Origin: Clostridiales bacterium
Lineage (GTDB): Bacteria; Bacillota; Clostridia; Oscillospirales; Acutalibacteraceae
Reading direction: 5' to 3'
DNA length: 32,559 nt
Assembly: GCA_021199275.1 (NCBI GenBank)
Contig: JAJQIJ010000002.1
Location: forward strand, 1-32,559
In this document: positions 24,548 through 32,361 of the stretch, in pieces
Layout of the letters: each line of letters begins with the position of its first letter
Numbering within the stretch: position 1 is the first letter of the stretch
Translations under genes and position numbers: made by a program
The notes under the pieces: generated by a model
Told to the model about the DNA's origin: nothing
Database searches by the model: none
What the model saw: only the letters and a program-made list of their open reading frames with translations

Positions 24548-25807
24548 TTGGAAAAATTCATAATTAACGGCAAAAGGCAGCTTGGCGGTGAAATCAGCGT
24601 GCACGGCTCTAAAAATTCAGTGCTGCCCATTCTTGCCTCAACATTGCTGATTAAAGGCAAAAGCATAATACATAATGTTCCTAATCTGACAGATGTAGAT
24701 TCATCTATAAAAATTCTTGAATATTTAGGCGCAGAAGTCTGCCGCAGCGGCAGCAGCATATATGTAGACGCGTCAGATATAAGCGACAATACGATTCCCG
24801 AGGAAATGATGCGCGAAATGCGTTCGTCAATTATTTTTTTGGGCGCGCTGCTTTCAAGGTGCAAAGAGGCTTATATTTGTTACCCCGGCGGGTGCGAAAT
24901 AGGCGTAAGGCCTATTGATTTGCACTTGTCGTCGCTCAGAAAGCTCGGCGCGGCAATAAATGAAAGCGGTAACTGCCTTTCGTGTAAATGCACATCGCTT
25001 ACAGGGGCAAAGATAATTCTTTCATTTCCCAGCGTAGGGGCCACTGAAAATATAATTATTTCAGCCGTGCTTGCCAAGGGAAAAACCACTATTATAAACG
25101 CTGCAAGAGAGCCGGAAATTTCAGACCTTGCGTCTTTTCTTAATTCCTGCGGCGCCAGAATTTTCGGCGCGGGTGAGGGAACGGTTGAAATAGAGGGCGT
25201 TGACGCACTTTATTCGGCCTGCCACACCGTTATACCTGACAGAATTGTTGCGGCAACTTATATGAGCGCAGCGGCAATCACTTCAAGCGAGCTTATTATT
25301 AAAAATATTCGCACTCTTCACCTTACCCCGGTTATGCCTGTTTTTTCTGAAATGGGTTGCAAAATGTATATTTCGGGTAACGACTTGAAAATAAGCGCAC
25401 CCAAGAGACTTAAAAGAGTAAAAAACATTAAAACAATGCCTTACCCGGGTTTTCCGACTGACTGTCAGTCAATAGTTATGAGCGCGCTTGCAAAGGCAAA
25501 AGGCACCACTGTTATTAACGAATCAATTTTTGAAAGCCGCTTTAAGCATGTAAGCGAGCTCAGCCGGTTTGGCGCGGACATAACTGTAAACGGAGACACG
25601 GCGGTTATCAGCGGCGTTGCAGAGCTTTATGGCGCCAACGTGTTTTGCACAGACCTAAGGGGCGGCAGCGCCCTCGTGCTGGCAGCCCTTGCTGCAGAAG
25701 GCGTTTCCAGCATAGGCGACATTTACCACATTGACAGGGGATATGAAAAGCTTGAAAACAGCCTTAATCAAATCGGCGCAGACATAACAAGGCAGAATGT
25801 GACTTAG
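24548..25807 (+). CDS. murA: UDP-N-acetylglucosamine 1-carboxyvinyltransferase
   Basis: 419 residues. MurA transfers enolpyruvate from PEP to UDP-GlcNAc, the first committed step of peptidoglycan synthesis and the target of fosfomycin. The start is TTG at 24548, after GGCGGGTGAT; the ATG at 24543 is out of frame. GSKNSVLPILAS (20-31) holds the active-site Lys and Asn. The catalytic Cys is C116 in YPGGCEIGVRPIDLH, so the enzyme should be fosfomycin-sensitive at this position (Asp replaces it in resistant forms). The C-terminal domain contains YPGFPTDCQSIVMSALAKA and DLRGGSALVLAALAAEG. Firmicutes often have two MurA paralogues; this is the dcw copy. Confidence 0.96.
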   Translation: MEKFIINGKRQLGGEISVHGSKNSVLPILASTLLIKGKSIIHNVPNLTDVDSSIKILEYLGAEVCRSGSSIYVDASDISDNTIPEEMMREMRSSIIFLGALLSRCKEAYICYPGGCEIGVRPIDLHLSSLRKLGAAINESGNCLSCKCTSLTGAKIILSFPSVGATENIIISAVLAKGKTTIINAAREPEISDLASFLNSCGARIFGAGEGTVEIEGVDALYSACHTVIPDRIVAATYMSAAAITSSELIIKNIRTLHLTPVMPVFSEMGCKMYISGNDLKISAPKRLKRVKNIKTMPYPGFPTDCQSIVMSALAKAKGTTVINESIFESRFKHVSELSRFGADITVNGDTAVISGVAELYGANVFCTDLRGGSALVLAALAAEGVSSIGDIYHIDRGYEKLENSLNQIGADITRQNVT

Positions 25808-25821
25808 GGCTGTGCACAGCC
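25808..25821. other. 14-bp perfect palindrome after murA
   Basis: GGCTGTGCACAGCC directly follows the murA stop codon. It may be a protein-binding site or a small RNA hairpin. No T-run follows. Confidence 0.35.
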
Positions 25822-25869
25822 GCTTGCCGCGTTTAATGACTTTCAAGCCGTTTAAAGCTTCGCAGTCCT

Positions 25870-25939
25870 TTTTTAGCCGGCAGAAATCAGCAATTCCTGC
25901 CTGGTGGGCGTATCCATTGCCTGGATTATCGGCTAAAAA
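25870..25939 (+). other. inverted-repeat-bounded structured segment between murA and ftsQ
   Basis: TTTTTAGCCG (25870-25879) and CGGCTAAAAA (25930-25939) are perfect 10-bp inverted copies enclosing 50 nt. Inside, GCAG/CTGC and ATCCA-TTGCC-TGGAT can form two further hairpins, giving a three-way junction. It is not a tRNA, since no T-loop or D-loop is seen. A 37-codon frame from the ATG at 25840 also crosses it, but its codon choice is not convincing. Either a cis-acting RNA or a tiny inverted-repeat element is possible. Confidence 0.5.
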
Positions 25940-25977
25940 GTCTTATTAAACAAATTAATTAAACATGAGGGAATTAT

Positions 25978-26892
25978 ATGAGCAGGAAAAACAAAGCAAG
26001 CTCACAAGCCGGGCTTAACGACAGGCTCGGCTCATTTGACTTAGAGCCGCCTAAAATTTACCGTGACTCGTCAAATGGAAAAAACCCAAGTGAGCGTTCA
26101 ACTAAAAAAGCAAAAAATAAAGTTGAATTGCGCCGGCGGCAGGATAAAAAAAGAAAGCTTAAAAAGCGCGTCAGAAACACTCTTGCGGGTATTTTGGTTG
26201 TGCTGCTGCTTGCGGGTGTGGGAATTATTTTGTCTCTTACCGTTTTCTTTAAAATAGACGCAATTACGCCCGGCGGCAGCGGAATTTACTCTTCTGACGA
26301 AATTATAGCGGTGTCCGGCATAGAAATTGAGCAAAATTTATTTTTGATTGACACCGAAGAAATTGCCGCCAATATTGAAAGCGCTCTGCCCTGGGCATAT
26401 TCAGTTAAAGTTGAACGCTCTTTGCCAGGCGAAGTTAAAATAACGGTTACAGACGCAACTGCTGCATATGCAATTAAAAATGAAGATAAAACTTACATAG
26501 TTCTTGACGACAATTTTAAAGTTCTTGAAACTGCAAGTGAAAAACGCCCGTCTGCAACAGTGCTTATTGCCTGCGATACTGTAGCAAAAGCCGACGCGGG
26601 TTATAAAATAGAATTTGAAAACGATGAAATATCCCAGGCCCTTAGCTCACTTGCAGCCGCCATTAAAAGCACATCTTTTACAGAAGCCACCAAAATTAAA
26701 AGCAATGGAGCAGGCGACAATTACATAGTATATGATTCAAGAATTACTTTTAAGCTCGGCTCTGTTGACGATTTGGAAGAAAAAATTTACAGGGGCCTTG
26801 CAGTCTGTGAAAAGTTAAATGAATCTAACCCCGGAGCCAAAGGAACGCTTGACTTGAGATATGACAAGGAAAGTTACTTTACAAGCAAATAA
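25978..26892 (+). CDS. ftsQ: cell division protein FtsQ/DivIB
   Basis: 304 residues. The long, highly basic cytosolic N-terminus (1-67, KNKVELRRRQDKKRKLKKRV) is followed by one membrane segment (~68-91). A POTRA domain (~92-160, with FKIDAITPGGSGIYSSDEII and ALPWAYSVKVERSLPGEVKI) and an extracellular beta domain follow. FtsQ/DivIB binds FtsL and DivIC/FtsB and regulates septal wall synthesis. GAGGGAATTAT precedes the ATG. It is the last gene of the long dcw transcript, followed by a 238-nt gap and ftsZ. Its last codons form part of the overlapping inverted repeats at 26874-26921. Confidence 0.93.
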   Translation: MSRKNKASSQAGLNDRLGSFDLEPPKIYRDSSNGKNPSERSTKKAKNKVELRRRQDKKRKLKKRVRNTLAGILVVLLLAGVGIILSLTVFFKIDAITPGGSGIYSSDEIIAVSGIEIEQNLFLIDTEEIAANIESALPWAYSVKVERSLPGEVKITVTDATAAYAIKNEDKTYIVLDDNFKVLETASEKRPSATVLIACDTVAKADAGYKIEFENDEISQALSSLAAAIKSTSFTEATKIKSNGAGDNYIVYDSRITFKLGSVDDLEEKIYRGLAVCEKLNESNPGAKGTLDLRYDKESYFTSK

Positions 26893-26921
26893 CAGCTTTT
26901 TAATGTAAAGTAATTTGCTTG
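26874..26921 (+). other. two overlapping perfect inverted repeats at the end of ftsQ
   Basis: TTACTTTACA (26874-26883) pairs with TGTAAAGTAA (26904-26913), and CAAGCAAAT (26882-26890) pairs with ATTTGCTTG (26913-26921). The order is A-B-A'-B', so the two stems form a pseudoknot or exclude each other at the shared bases. The ftsQ stop codon (26890-26892) lies inside. No T-run follows. Confidence 0.6.
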
Positions 26922-27035
26922 ACAAAATCTGCAAAAACAGTTCACAAAATTTCAAATTTGTTTAATATGAATAAAAAGCCACAATAAACGAGCTTAAACT
27001 TTGGCAAAAATATTTAGAAAAATAGAAAAAAAGTA

Positions 27036-27064
27036 TTGCAAAATGATTACAATATTGTTACAAT
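27036..27064 (+). promoter_or_regulatory. ftsZ promoter
   Basis: TTGCAA (27036-27041), a 17-bp spacer and TACAAT (27059-27064), giving a ~60-nt leader before the ATG at 27131. The spacer and -10 are covered by the WalR-like repeat at 27046-27062. Confidence 0.65.
27046..27062 (-). promoter_or_regulatory. WalR-like direct repeat over the ftsZ promoter
   Basis: On the minus strand TGTAAC-AATAT-TGTAAT, matching TGTWAH-N5-TGTWAH. It differs from the site at 13672-13688 only in the 5-nt spacer. Binding here would block RNA polymerase, so repression is the simplest prediction. The link to B. subtilis, where YycF/WalR affects ftsAZ, is inference. Confidence 0.5.
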
Positions 27065-27130
27065 ACAAATAGAATGTGTTAAAAGGCATTTCGATATTAC
27101 ATAATAATTTTTTAAAGGAGAATTAAATTT

Positions 27131-28231
27131 ATGGGACGTTATGAAATTGATACAGACGATACAAGAGTTGTTTCCATAAAAGTTGTCGGTGTAGGCGGCG
27201 GCGGCGGAAACGCTATTAACAGAATGGTTCACTGCAATATTCAAGATGTTGAATTTGTAGCCATTAACAGCGACAAACCCGCGCTTAACAAGTCAATGGC
27301 GGCGCAGAAAATACTTATTGGTGAAAAGGCAACAAAAGGCCGTGGAACAGGTGCAAAGCCCGAACTTGGCGCAAAGGCTGCCGAAGAAAGCCGTGAAGCG
27401 CTGCTGGACGTTCTTACCGGCGCAGAAATGGTGTTTATCACCGCCGGCATGGGCGGCGGCACTGGCACAGGCGCTGCTCCTGTAGTTGCAAAGGTTGCAA
27501 AGGATTTGGGCATACTTACAGTAGGCGTTGTTACAACCCCGTTTGCTTTTGAAGGAAAGCACAGAATGGAACAGGCGCAAAAGGGCATTGAAGACCTTGC
27601 GCAATATGTTGATTCAATTATGGTTATTCCCAATGAAAACCTTAAATTTGTAACAGAAGAAAAAATAACTTTACTCAATGCGTTTGAAATTGCCAACGAC
27701 GTGCTTCGCCAGGGTGTTCAGTCAATATCAGACCTTGTTAATGCAACAGGTCTTGTTAACTCTGACTTTGCCGACGTTACCGAAATCATGAAAGACGCCG
27801 GTTATGCGCACATGGGCGTTGGCCGTGCCAAGGGCAAGGACAAGGCGGAAATTGCAGCCCAGCAAGCTATTTCAAGCCCGCTGCTTAACACTTCTATTGA
27901 CGGTGCGCGCGGCGTGCTGCTCAACATAACCGCTTCAACTGACATTGGGCTTGACGAAATTGACGCTGCTTCAACAATTGTCACCAACGCCGTTCACCCT
28001 GAATGTGAAATTATTTGGGGCGCTAATTTCGATGAAAATCTTGAAGATGAAATGATTATCACCGTTATTGCAACCCGCTTTGGCGACGAAGGCCCCGGGA
28101 AAGCAAATAAAGACAAGAAAAGGGAAACCGCTTCGCTTGACATTGCCCCGCCTGATGTAACACAGCAAAGCAGCTTTTCAGCGAATGACGACGATGACTT
28201 TGACAAAATAGTAAGCTTCTTTAAAAAATAA
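27131..28231 (+). CDS. ftsZ: cell division protein FtsZ
   Basis: 366 residues. This tubulin-like GTPase forms the Z ring. VVGVGGGGGNAINRM is at 18-32, the GTP loop GGGTGTGAAP at 108-117, and the T7 synergy loop NSDFADVTEIM at 210-220 with D212 and D215. A charged linker follows (~320-350). The C-terminal tail ends DDDDFDKIVSFFKK, only loosely like the DIPxFL-type peptide that binds FtsA or SepF. TAAAGGAGAATTAAATTT precedes the ATG. It has its own promoter and a strong terminator at 28249-28276. ftsA is not upstream, as is common in Clostridia. Confidence 0.97.
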   Translation: MGRYEIDTDDTRVVSIKVVGVGGGGGNAINRMVHCNIQDVEFVAINSDKPALNKSMAAQKILIGEKATKGRGTGAKPELGAKAAEESREALLDVLTGAEMVFITAGMGGGTGTGAAPVVAKVAKDLGILTVGVVTTPFAFEGKHRMEQAQKGIEDLAQYVDSIMVIPNENLKFVTEEKITLLNAFEIANDVLRQGVQSISDLVNATGLVNSDFADVTEIMKDAGYAHMGVGRAKGKDKAEIAAQQAISSPLLNTSIDGARGVLLNITASTDIGLDEIDAASTIVTNAVHPECEIIWGANFDENLEDEMIITVIATRFGDEGPGKANKDKKRETASLDIAPPDVTQQSSFSANDDDDFDKIVSFFKK

Positions 28232-28248
28232 AAAGCATTAAATATGCT

Positions 28249-28276
28249 ATGCCCCGACATTAACGGTCGGGGCATA
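28249..28276 (+). terminator. terminator after ftsZ
   Basis: ATGCCCCGAC (28249-28258) pairs with GTCGGGGCAT (28266-28275), extended by one T-A pair, with an A/T-rich ATTATTTGTTTT following. It lies 17 nt after the ftsZ stop. Confidence 0.75.
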
Positions 28277-28329
28277 TTATTTGTTTTGATAATGATGGGC
28301 AAGCCCTTATTGAAACAGTCAAATGCAAA

Positions 28330-28461
28330 TGTTAAAAAAATGTTAAAGCAAGTTAAACCGCTTTACATTTTTAACGTTTTTAACAGCGTATTTAACACAC
28401 AAATAATAAACAGAGTAACATAATTGCTGTTTTTAACATAAATTTCAACAGCGATTTTAAC
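28330..28461. repeat. cluster of eight GTTAAA words downstream of ftsZ
   Basis: GTTAAA occurs at 28331, 28342 and 28352 on the plus strand, and as TTTAAC at 28370, 28379, 28391, 28432 and 28456. The first two form TGTTAA-N5-TGTTAA (28330-28346), again a fit to TGTWAH-N5-TGTWAH. No gene is present in this A/T-rich stretch between the ftsZ and mannosidase ends. It may be a binding region for a response-regulator-type or nucleoid protein, or composition bias. Confidence 0.45.
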
Positions 28462-28469
28462 ATTTTTTA

Positions 28470-28494
28470 TTTGTAAAGTCAAATACTTTACAAA
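28470..28494. other. perfect 10-bp hairpin with CTTTACA arms
   Basis: TTTGTAAAGT (28470-28479) pairs with ACTTTACAAA (28485-28494) around CAAAT. On the minus strand it follows the terminator of the mannosidase gene and may act as a second stop. The heptamer CTTTACA also forms the neighbouring hairpin. Confidence 0.5.
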
Positions 28495-28499
28495 CAAAA

Positions 28500-28538
28500 G
28501 GCGTCTGTAAAGAAATTAACTTTACAGGCGCCTTTTTT
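28500..28538. terminator. bidirectional terminator between ftsZ and the mannosidase gene
   Basis: GGCGTCTGTAAAG (28500-28512) pairs with CTTTACAGGCGCC (28520-28532), 13 bp with one G-T pair. TTTTTT follows on the plus strand and a TTTTG run on the minus strand. It serves the convergent gene ending at 28561. Confidence 0.8.
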
Positions 28539-28560
28539 ACATTTTAAGGCTTTGGGCTGC

Positions 28561-31500
28561 TTACCATTCTGATTTGGTATATGAGCGGATTATGTTTGTA
28601 ACAATGTTGTCTCTTTTGATGCCTTTGCCTTTTCCGTTTTTGCGCTGGTCTTCAATTTTGCCCGCGCGAATCATTACGCGCTGTGTTTTGTCTTTAATTC
28701 TGTCTATGGGGGCTACTGCGTTAAATTCAAATTCTGTATCGGGCGCGCGGTCGGTTAGGCGTGTTGCAAGGCATGTGTTTGAAAACCTGTTAACAGCGCT
28801 TGCTGCAAGAATTATTATTCTGTTGTTTTCAGGCAGGGTTAAAATTCGCTTGCCTTTAACCGCAAGTTCATAGACATAAAAATATGCTTTGCTGTTAATT
28901 AAATCGCCTTCAGGGTGGTGTGTGTGCGTAAATTCAACGCCAACATTTACATCTTTAACATATGCCTGCTGCTTTTCATGCGCTGAATCCCATTGCCCGA
29001 TTCTTTCTTTAAAAGAATGAATAGTCAGCTTTATTTCTTTTGAATCTGCAAAAAAGCTTACTTTTTCGTCTGACAGTGTTGAAGAGGCCAATATGTATAT
29101 TTTGTCTGCCCCCGCCGGAATTTGAATTCGCTGCCCGCGCGCCACAGTTACATCTTGGCTTGCTCTTGGGTTACTCAGCCGGAAATTAACGCCGCCTATT
29201 GTAAGTGCCGGCTGAATTTGTTCGCCCGGCAGCGAACAGCCGCCGCCCTGCAAAATTACATTTCGCATGTCTTCGTTGAATGTAAAGCCTTTGGCATTTG
29301 GGGAAAGCTCAATTTTCGTTTGGCTTTCGCGTGCTTTCTTTTCATATGGAGTCAGCCGCACCTTAAAGCTTTTTACCTCAAATGGCGCCAAGTCGAAAAT
29401 AATTGATTTGCCGCCGCTCTTGGCTTTTGAAATAAATTCTTCGCTTGCAAGCACATTTTCTGCGCTTGTTATTTCTTTATAAAAATTCAGTCTGACGTTT
29501 TTATGCGCTTTTCCGTTTGCTTCACATATGCGAACTACTATGCCGTCCTTTTTTTCCGCAAGCTTAACCGCTTTAATTAAAACTGCGCTGTTGTCGCATT
29601 GCATAAAAGAAAAATGGTCTGCCAGGCTGCCAGCGCTGTTTGCATTTGTCTGAAATGCTGTAAGTTCTTTTTGGAACAATTCGTTTTGGGCCTGCGTGCC
29701 GTTTTCAAATTCACCGCTGTGGCTGAATATGCCGAAAGCAAAAATATTTCTGCCAAGGTCCTGTAAGTCCTGCCGGGCGTCTTTTGTAAAAGCGCCTGCC
29801 GGCGTGTGAATACAGCTAAGGCGCAGGGTGTTGCCTGCCGGTTTGTCCCAGCCGTATTTACATTCTGAAAAGACGCTGACCCCGTATTCGCCGCTTCCGG
29901 CGGTGATGTCTGCCCATTTTTGCGCCGGCACTTCGTAAAGCCCAGAAGTGTTGGTTTCACGTTTAATTACCCCAAGCCCCAGGTCATATGCAGCCGTGCG
30001 GTTATAGCATGAAAACGGGAACACTGCTTTAAGCAGGGAATGGCGCGAACGCCAGTCAACAAAATTTTCAACTTTAATGTATTCGCTGCCGCTTGCCAGT
30101 GAAACAATTTGCGTGACATCAGAATAGTCAAGCTGGCGCGTTATTTTCAGTGCCACTCTGGCCGCGCCGTTTTCCGCTATTTCAAATTCCGGCGTGTTTG
30201 CATAACAAACCGGCTCTTTGTCAATGTCGTCTTTTTTTATTTCCCAGCTGGGGTAAGCAAGCGAACCGTTGTCTTGAAGGAGCGCAAGCTTTATAGGTGC
30301 GTCCAGCAGCTGCTTGCCCAGCTTTTTGTCTGTAATTGACGCTATATCGCCGTTTTTGTTGAAAATTATTTTATATTTGCTGTTTTCCAGCGTGTGTTCG
30401 GTGACTGCAAGGTCGCTTTTAAGGGCGCAGCTTGAATTGGCAGCTTTCACATCATATACCCGCCAGCCAAGCGCTTTAACGTCAGCCATGAACACAATGT
30501 CAAATTCTTTTCCGCTTTTTTTGTTTATTTGGCTTTTTACTTCATTGCCTTCTTTGTCAACAACCTTTAAAAATGTTGCGTTGTGTTTTATTTTTACATG
30601 CGCCGAAACAGCGCCCTGCCTGTCAAACGACGCAGGGTTGTTTACAATGACTGCGCATTCGCTGACCCAGCCGGTGTCAAGCTCATTTGCAATGGCTCCG
30701 GCCGCAGCCGTATATTCATATTTCAGTTCGCTTTGGCTTACGAAATAATCATTATAGCTTTCATTGTAAACTTCAGCTATTGACGTGCCTGCTATATCGT
30801 CATGAAACTGGTGCTTGATAATGCGCTTCCAAGACTTTTGAAGCCTTTCAAGCGGGTAATCATAAACGCCGAGCTCCTCTGCCGCGGCACAGGCTTTTTC
30901 GGTGAAATCTGCCAAGCTTTCGCACTGCGAGTTGAGCCGTTTTGCCATAGCCCTTGAAGTGTAAGCGCCTGCGCCGTGCGAAGTCATTAACAGCTCGCCG
31001 TCATAAATGGGCAGGGCGGGGCGCGTTTTTTTCAGTTCGTTAAACATTTCGTCAGTAGACGCTGAAACAACTTCAAAATCTGTTGACTCGTTTTTTGACA
31101 CGCTTTCTTCCAGCGCGGCAACGCTGCTTTCATCAGGCGCGCCGCCTTGGTCGCCGGTGCCGTAATATGCCATAGTCTGCGCAAAGGCATATTTGAAAGC
31201 CGAATCCGATATTTTACTTATAACGCTTAAATCAGCGCGTATATCGCCGTCAAATTTATGCCGGTAAGACCCGGGCTGAAGACTTGCATAAATGCGCGAC
31301 GAATCAACGCCCTGCCACACGCCCGTGTCAAACGGAACATTACATGCAGCGCCCCAGCTGAGCTTTTGCGTTGAAAACCCGGCAAGCCCTGCATGGTTTA
31401 TAATAGCCGGCAGCGCTTTTGAAAAGCCGAAACAGTCCGGCAAAAAGATGTCTGTGCTTTTTTTGCCGAATTTTTCATAAAAATAATTGTTGCCAAGTAA

Positions 31501-31812
31501 AATATTGCGAAAAATAGCTTCGACAGACGGAATGTTAACATCGCCGTTTTCATATTCAGAGCCCGCCACATTCCAGCGCCCGCGGGCAATCAGGTCTTTT
31601 ATAATTTCAAAATGCTTTGGGTAATATTCCTCAATTAGCTCATAACGGTAAGCCCCCTCAAAATTAAAACGGTAATGGGGGTATTTTTCAATTAAATCAA
31701 TATTTTTCTGAATGGTGTCAGGAATAAAATCCTCAATTGTTTTTGCCAAATTCCAGCGCCAAACAGTGTCCAAGTGAGCAGTTGCAACGGCGTAAACTTT
31801 TTTCTTTTCCAT
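28561..31812 (-). CDS. alpha-mannosidase, glycoside hydrolase family 38
   Basis: 1083 residues from the ATG at 31812; the frame stays open further upstream but there it crosses the repeat element and another gene. GH38 enzymes cleave alpha-mannose from N-glycan-type oligosaccharides with a Zn-dependent retaining mechanism. Zinc ligands should be H13 and D15 (ATAHLDTVWRW), nucleophile D126 (LPDCFGFS) and H337 (HQFHDDIAGTS). WNVAGSEYENGDVNIPSVE (80-98) and SHGAGAYTSR are also typical. The C-terminal ~500 residues are beta-sandwich domains. There is no signal peptide, so it acts in the cytosol on imported glycans. The ribosome binding site is weak. It is probably cotranscribed with the small gene at 32069-32287. 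Confidence 0.9.
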   Translation of the reverse strand: MEKKKVYAVATAHLDTVWRWNLAKTIEDFIPDTIQKNIDLIEKYPHYRFNFEGAYRYELIEEYYPKHFEIIKDLIARGRWNVAGSEYENGDVNIPSVEAIFRNILLGNNYFYEKFGKKSTDIFLPDCFGFSKALPAIINHAGLAGFSTQKLSWGAACNVPFDTGVWQGVDSSRIYASLQPGSYRHKFDGDIRADLSVISKISDSAFKYAFAQTMAYYGTGDQGGAPDESSVAALEESVSKNESTDFEVVSASTDEMFNELKKTRPALPIYDGELLMTSHGAGAYTSRAMAKRLNSQCESLADFTEKACAAAEELGVYDYPLERLQKSWKRIIKHQFHDDIAGTSIAEVYNESYNDYFVSQSELKYEYTAAAGAIANELDTGWVSECAVIVNNPASFDRQGAVSAHVKIKHNATFLKVVDKEGNEVKSQINKKSGKEFDIVFMADVKALGWRVYDVKAANSSCALKSDLAVTEHTLENSKYKIIFNKNGDIASITDKKLGKQLLDAPIKLALLQDNGSLAYPSWEIKKDDIDKEPVCYANTPEFEIAENGAARVALKITRQLDYSDVTQIVSLASGSEYIKVENFVDWRSRHSLLKAVFPFSCYNRTAAYDLGLGVIKRETNTSGLYEVPAQKWADITAGSGEYGVSVFSECKYGWDKPAGNTLRLSCIHTPAGAFTKDARQDLQDLGRNIFAFGIFSHSGEFENGTQAQNELFQKELTAFQTNANSAGSLADHFSFMQCDNSAVLIKAVKLAEKKDGIVVRICEANGKAHKNVRLNFYKEITSAENVLASEEFISKAKSGGKSIIFDLAPFEVKSFKVRLTPYEKKARESQTKIELSPNAKGFTFNEDMRNVILQGGGCSLPGEQIQPALTIGGVNFRLSNPRASQDVTVARGQRIQIPAGADKIYILASSTLSDEKVSFFADSKEIKLTIHSFKERIGQWDSAHEKQQAYVKDVNVGVEFTHTHHPEGDLINSKAYFYVYELAVKGKRILTLPENNRIIILAASAVNRFSNTCLATRLTDRAPDTEFEFNAVAPIDRIKDKTQRVMIRAGKIEDQRKNGKGKGIKRDNIVTNIIRSYTKSEW

Positions 31813-31959
31813 AAATATCGCTTCGCTTTCATTAGGTTTTGCCCCAACCACATTGCCGCGGCTTTCTGTGTTAAGCTGCGGGCAATTGTGCTTTGTGCCG
31901 GCTAAAGGCAGTATATGGGGGCAGACATTTTTACAAATTCCAATAAGGGCTTGCACGTT

Positions 31960-32049
31960 ATTTAACGTGGGGGGGCATGAGCCGCTGCCGCCACGGCGGG
32001 GGATTGCACTCACCGTTCTTTCAAAATCAGGCCCCGAAGCCTTACGATG
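31960..32049 (-). repeat. dispersed ~90-nt element, copy 2
   Basis: This is the partner of 317-405 (see there for shared blocks). It starts 20 nt after the stop of the gene at 32069-32287 and lies in the leader of the mannosidase gene. Its fold differs in detail: CCGCC-GT-GGCGG is a perfect hairpin here, nested in TGAG/CTCA, and CACGTT-AAAT-AACGTG follows immediately. The rest of the 256-nt gap (31813-31959) shows no gene or clear promoter. Confidence 0.6.
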
Positions 32050-32068
32050 CAGCGGACATTTCCACAAG

Positions 32069-32287
32069 TTATTTTTCAATAATTTCATATGTGAATTCAT
32101 ATTTTTCTTGCAACGCTTTAACTTTGTCTTCATTGTCTTCAATAAAGCTTTCGCTGAAAACGGATTTGCCGTTAACGGAATATTCTTTAACAATTTTGTT
32201 AAGCTCTTCCCACGCTTCGTCCGCCTTGTCGTAATCCTTGTCAAATTTAATAAAAAATTCTCTGTGCTTTGGCAATCTTACTTTCAT
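32069..32287 (-). CDS. small hypothetical protein, 72 aa
   Basis: 72 residues, acidic and lysine-rich, predicted largely helical (DKADEAWEELNKIVKEYSVN, then EDNEDKVKALQEKYEFTYEI). No signal peptide, membrane segment or cysteine is seen. AGGAGG lies 7 nt before the ATG and a strong promoter is at 32333-32361, so it is very likely expressed. It lies upstream of the mannosidase gene on the same strand, with a 256-nt gap containing the repeated element. A longer frame overlaps it out of phase, namely the open upstream part of the mannosidase frame, which I regard as non-coding here. I do not recognise the family. Confidence 0.75.
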   Translation of the reverse strand: MKVRLPKHREFFIKFDKDYDKADEAWEELNKIVKEYSVNGKSVFSESFIEDNEDKVKALQEKYEFTYEIIEK

Positions 32288-32332
32288 ATTATCCTCCTGC
32301 CGAAATTCATGAAATGATTAGATATTAGAACT

Positions 32333-32361
32333 ATTATATTGCTTTAGATGAAATTTATCAA
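32333..32361 (-). promoter_or_regulatory. promoter of the 72-aa gene (and probably the mannosidase)
   Basis: On the minus strand TTGATA (32361-32356), a 17-bp spacer and consensus TATAAT (32338-32333), about 46 bp before the ATG at 32287. Confidence 0.7.

Noticed and set aside
25870..25939. A tRNA gene between murA and ftsQ
   Set aside because: The length fits and an outer stem exists, but there is no TTCRA-type T-loop, no D-loop and no valid anticodon arm.
28330..28461. A CRISPR array or replication origin in the repeat-rich region after ftsZ
   Set aside because: Repeats are only 6-7 bp with irregular spacing and there are no DnaA boxes (TTATCCACA) or cas genes.
31813..32244. An open frame extends the mannosidase upstream by 144 codons
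   Set aside because: It overlaps the well-supported 72-aa gene out of phase and crosses the repeated non-coding element. GH38 similarity begins at the ATG at 31812.
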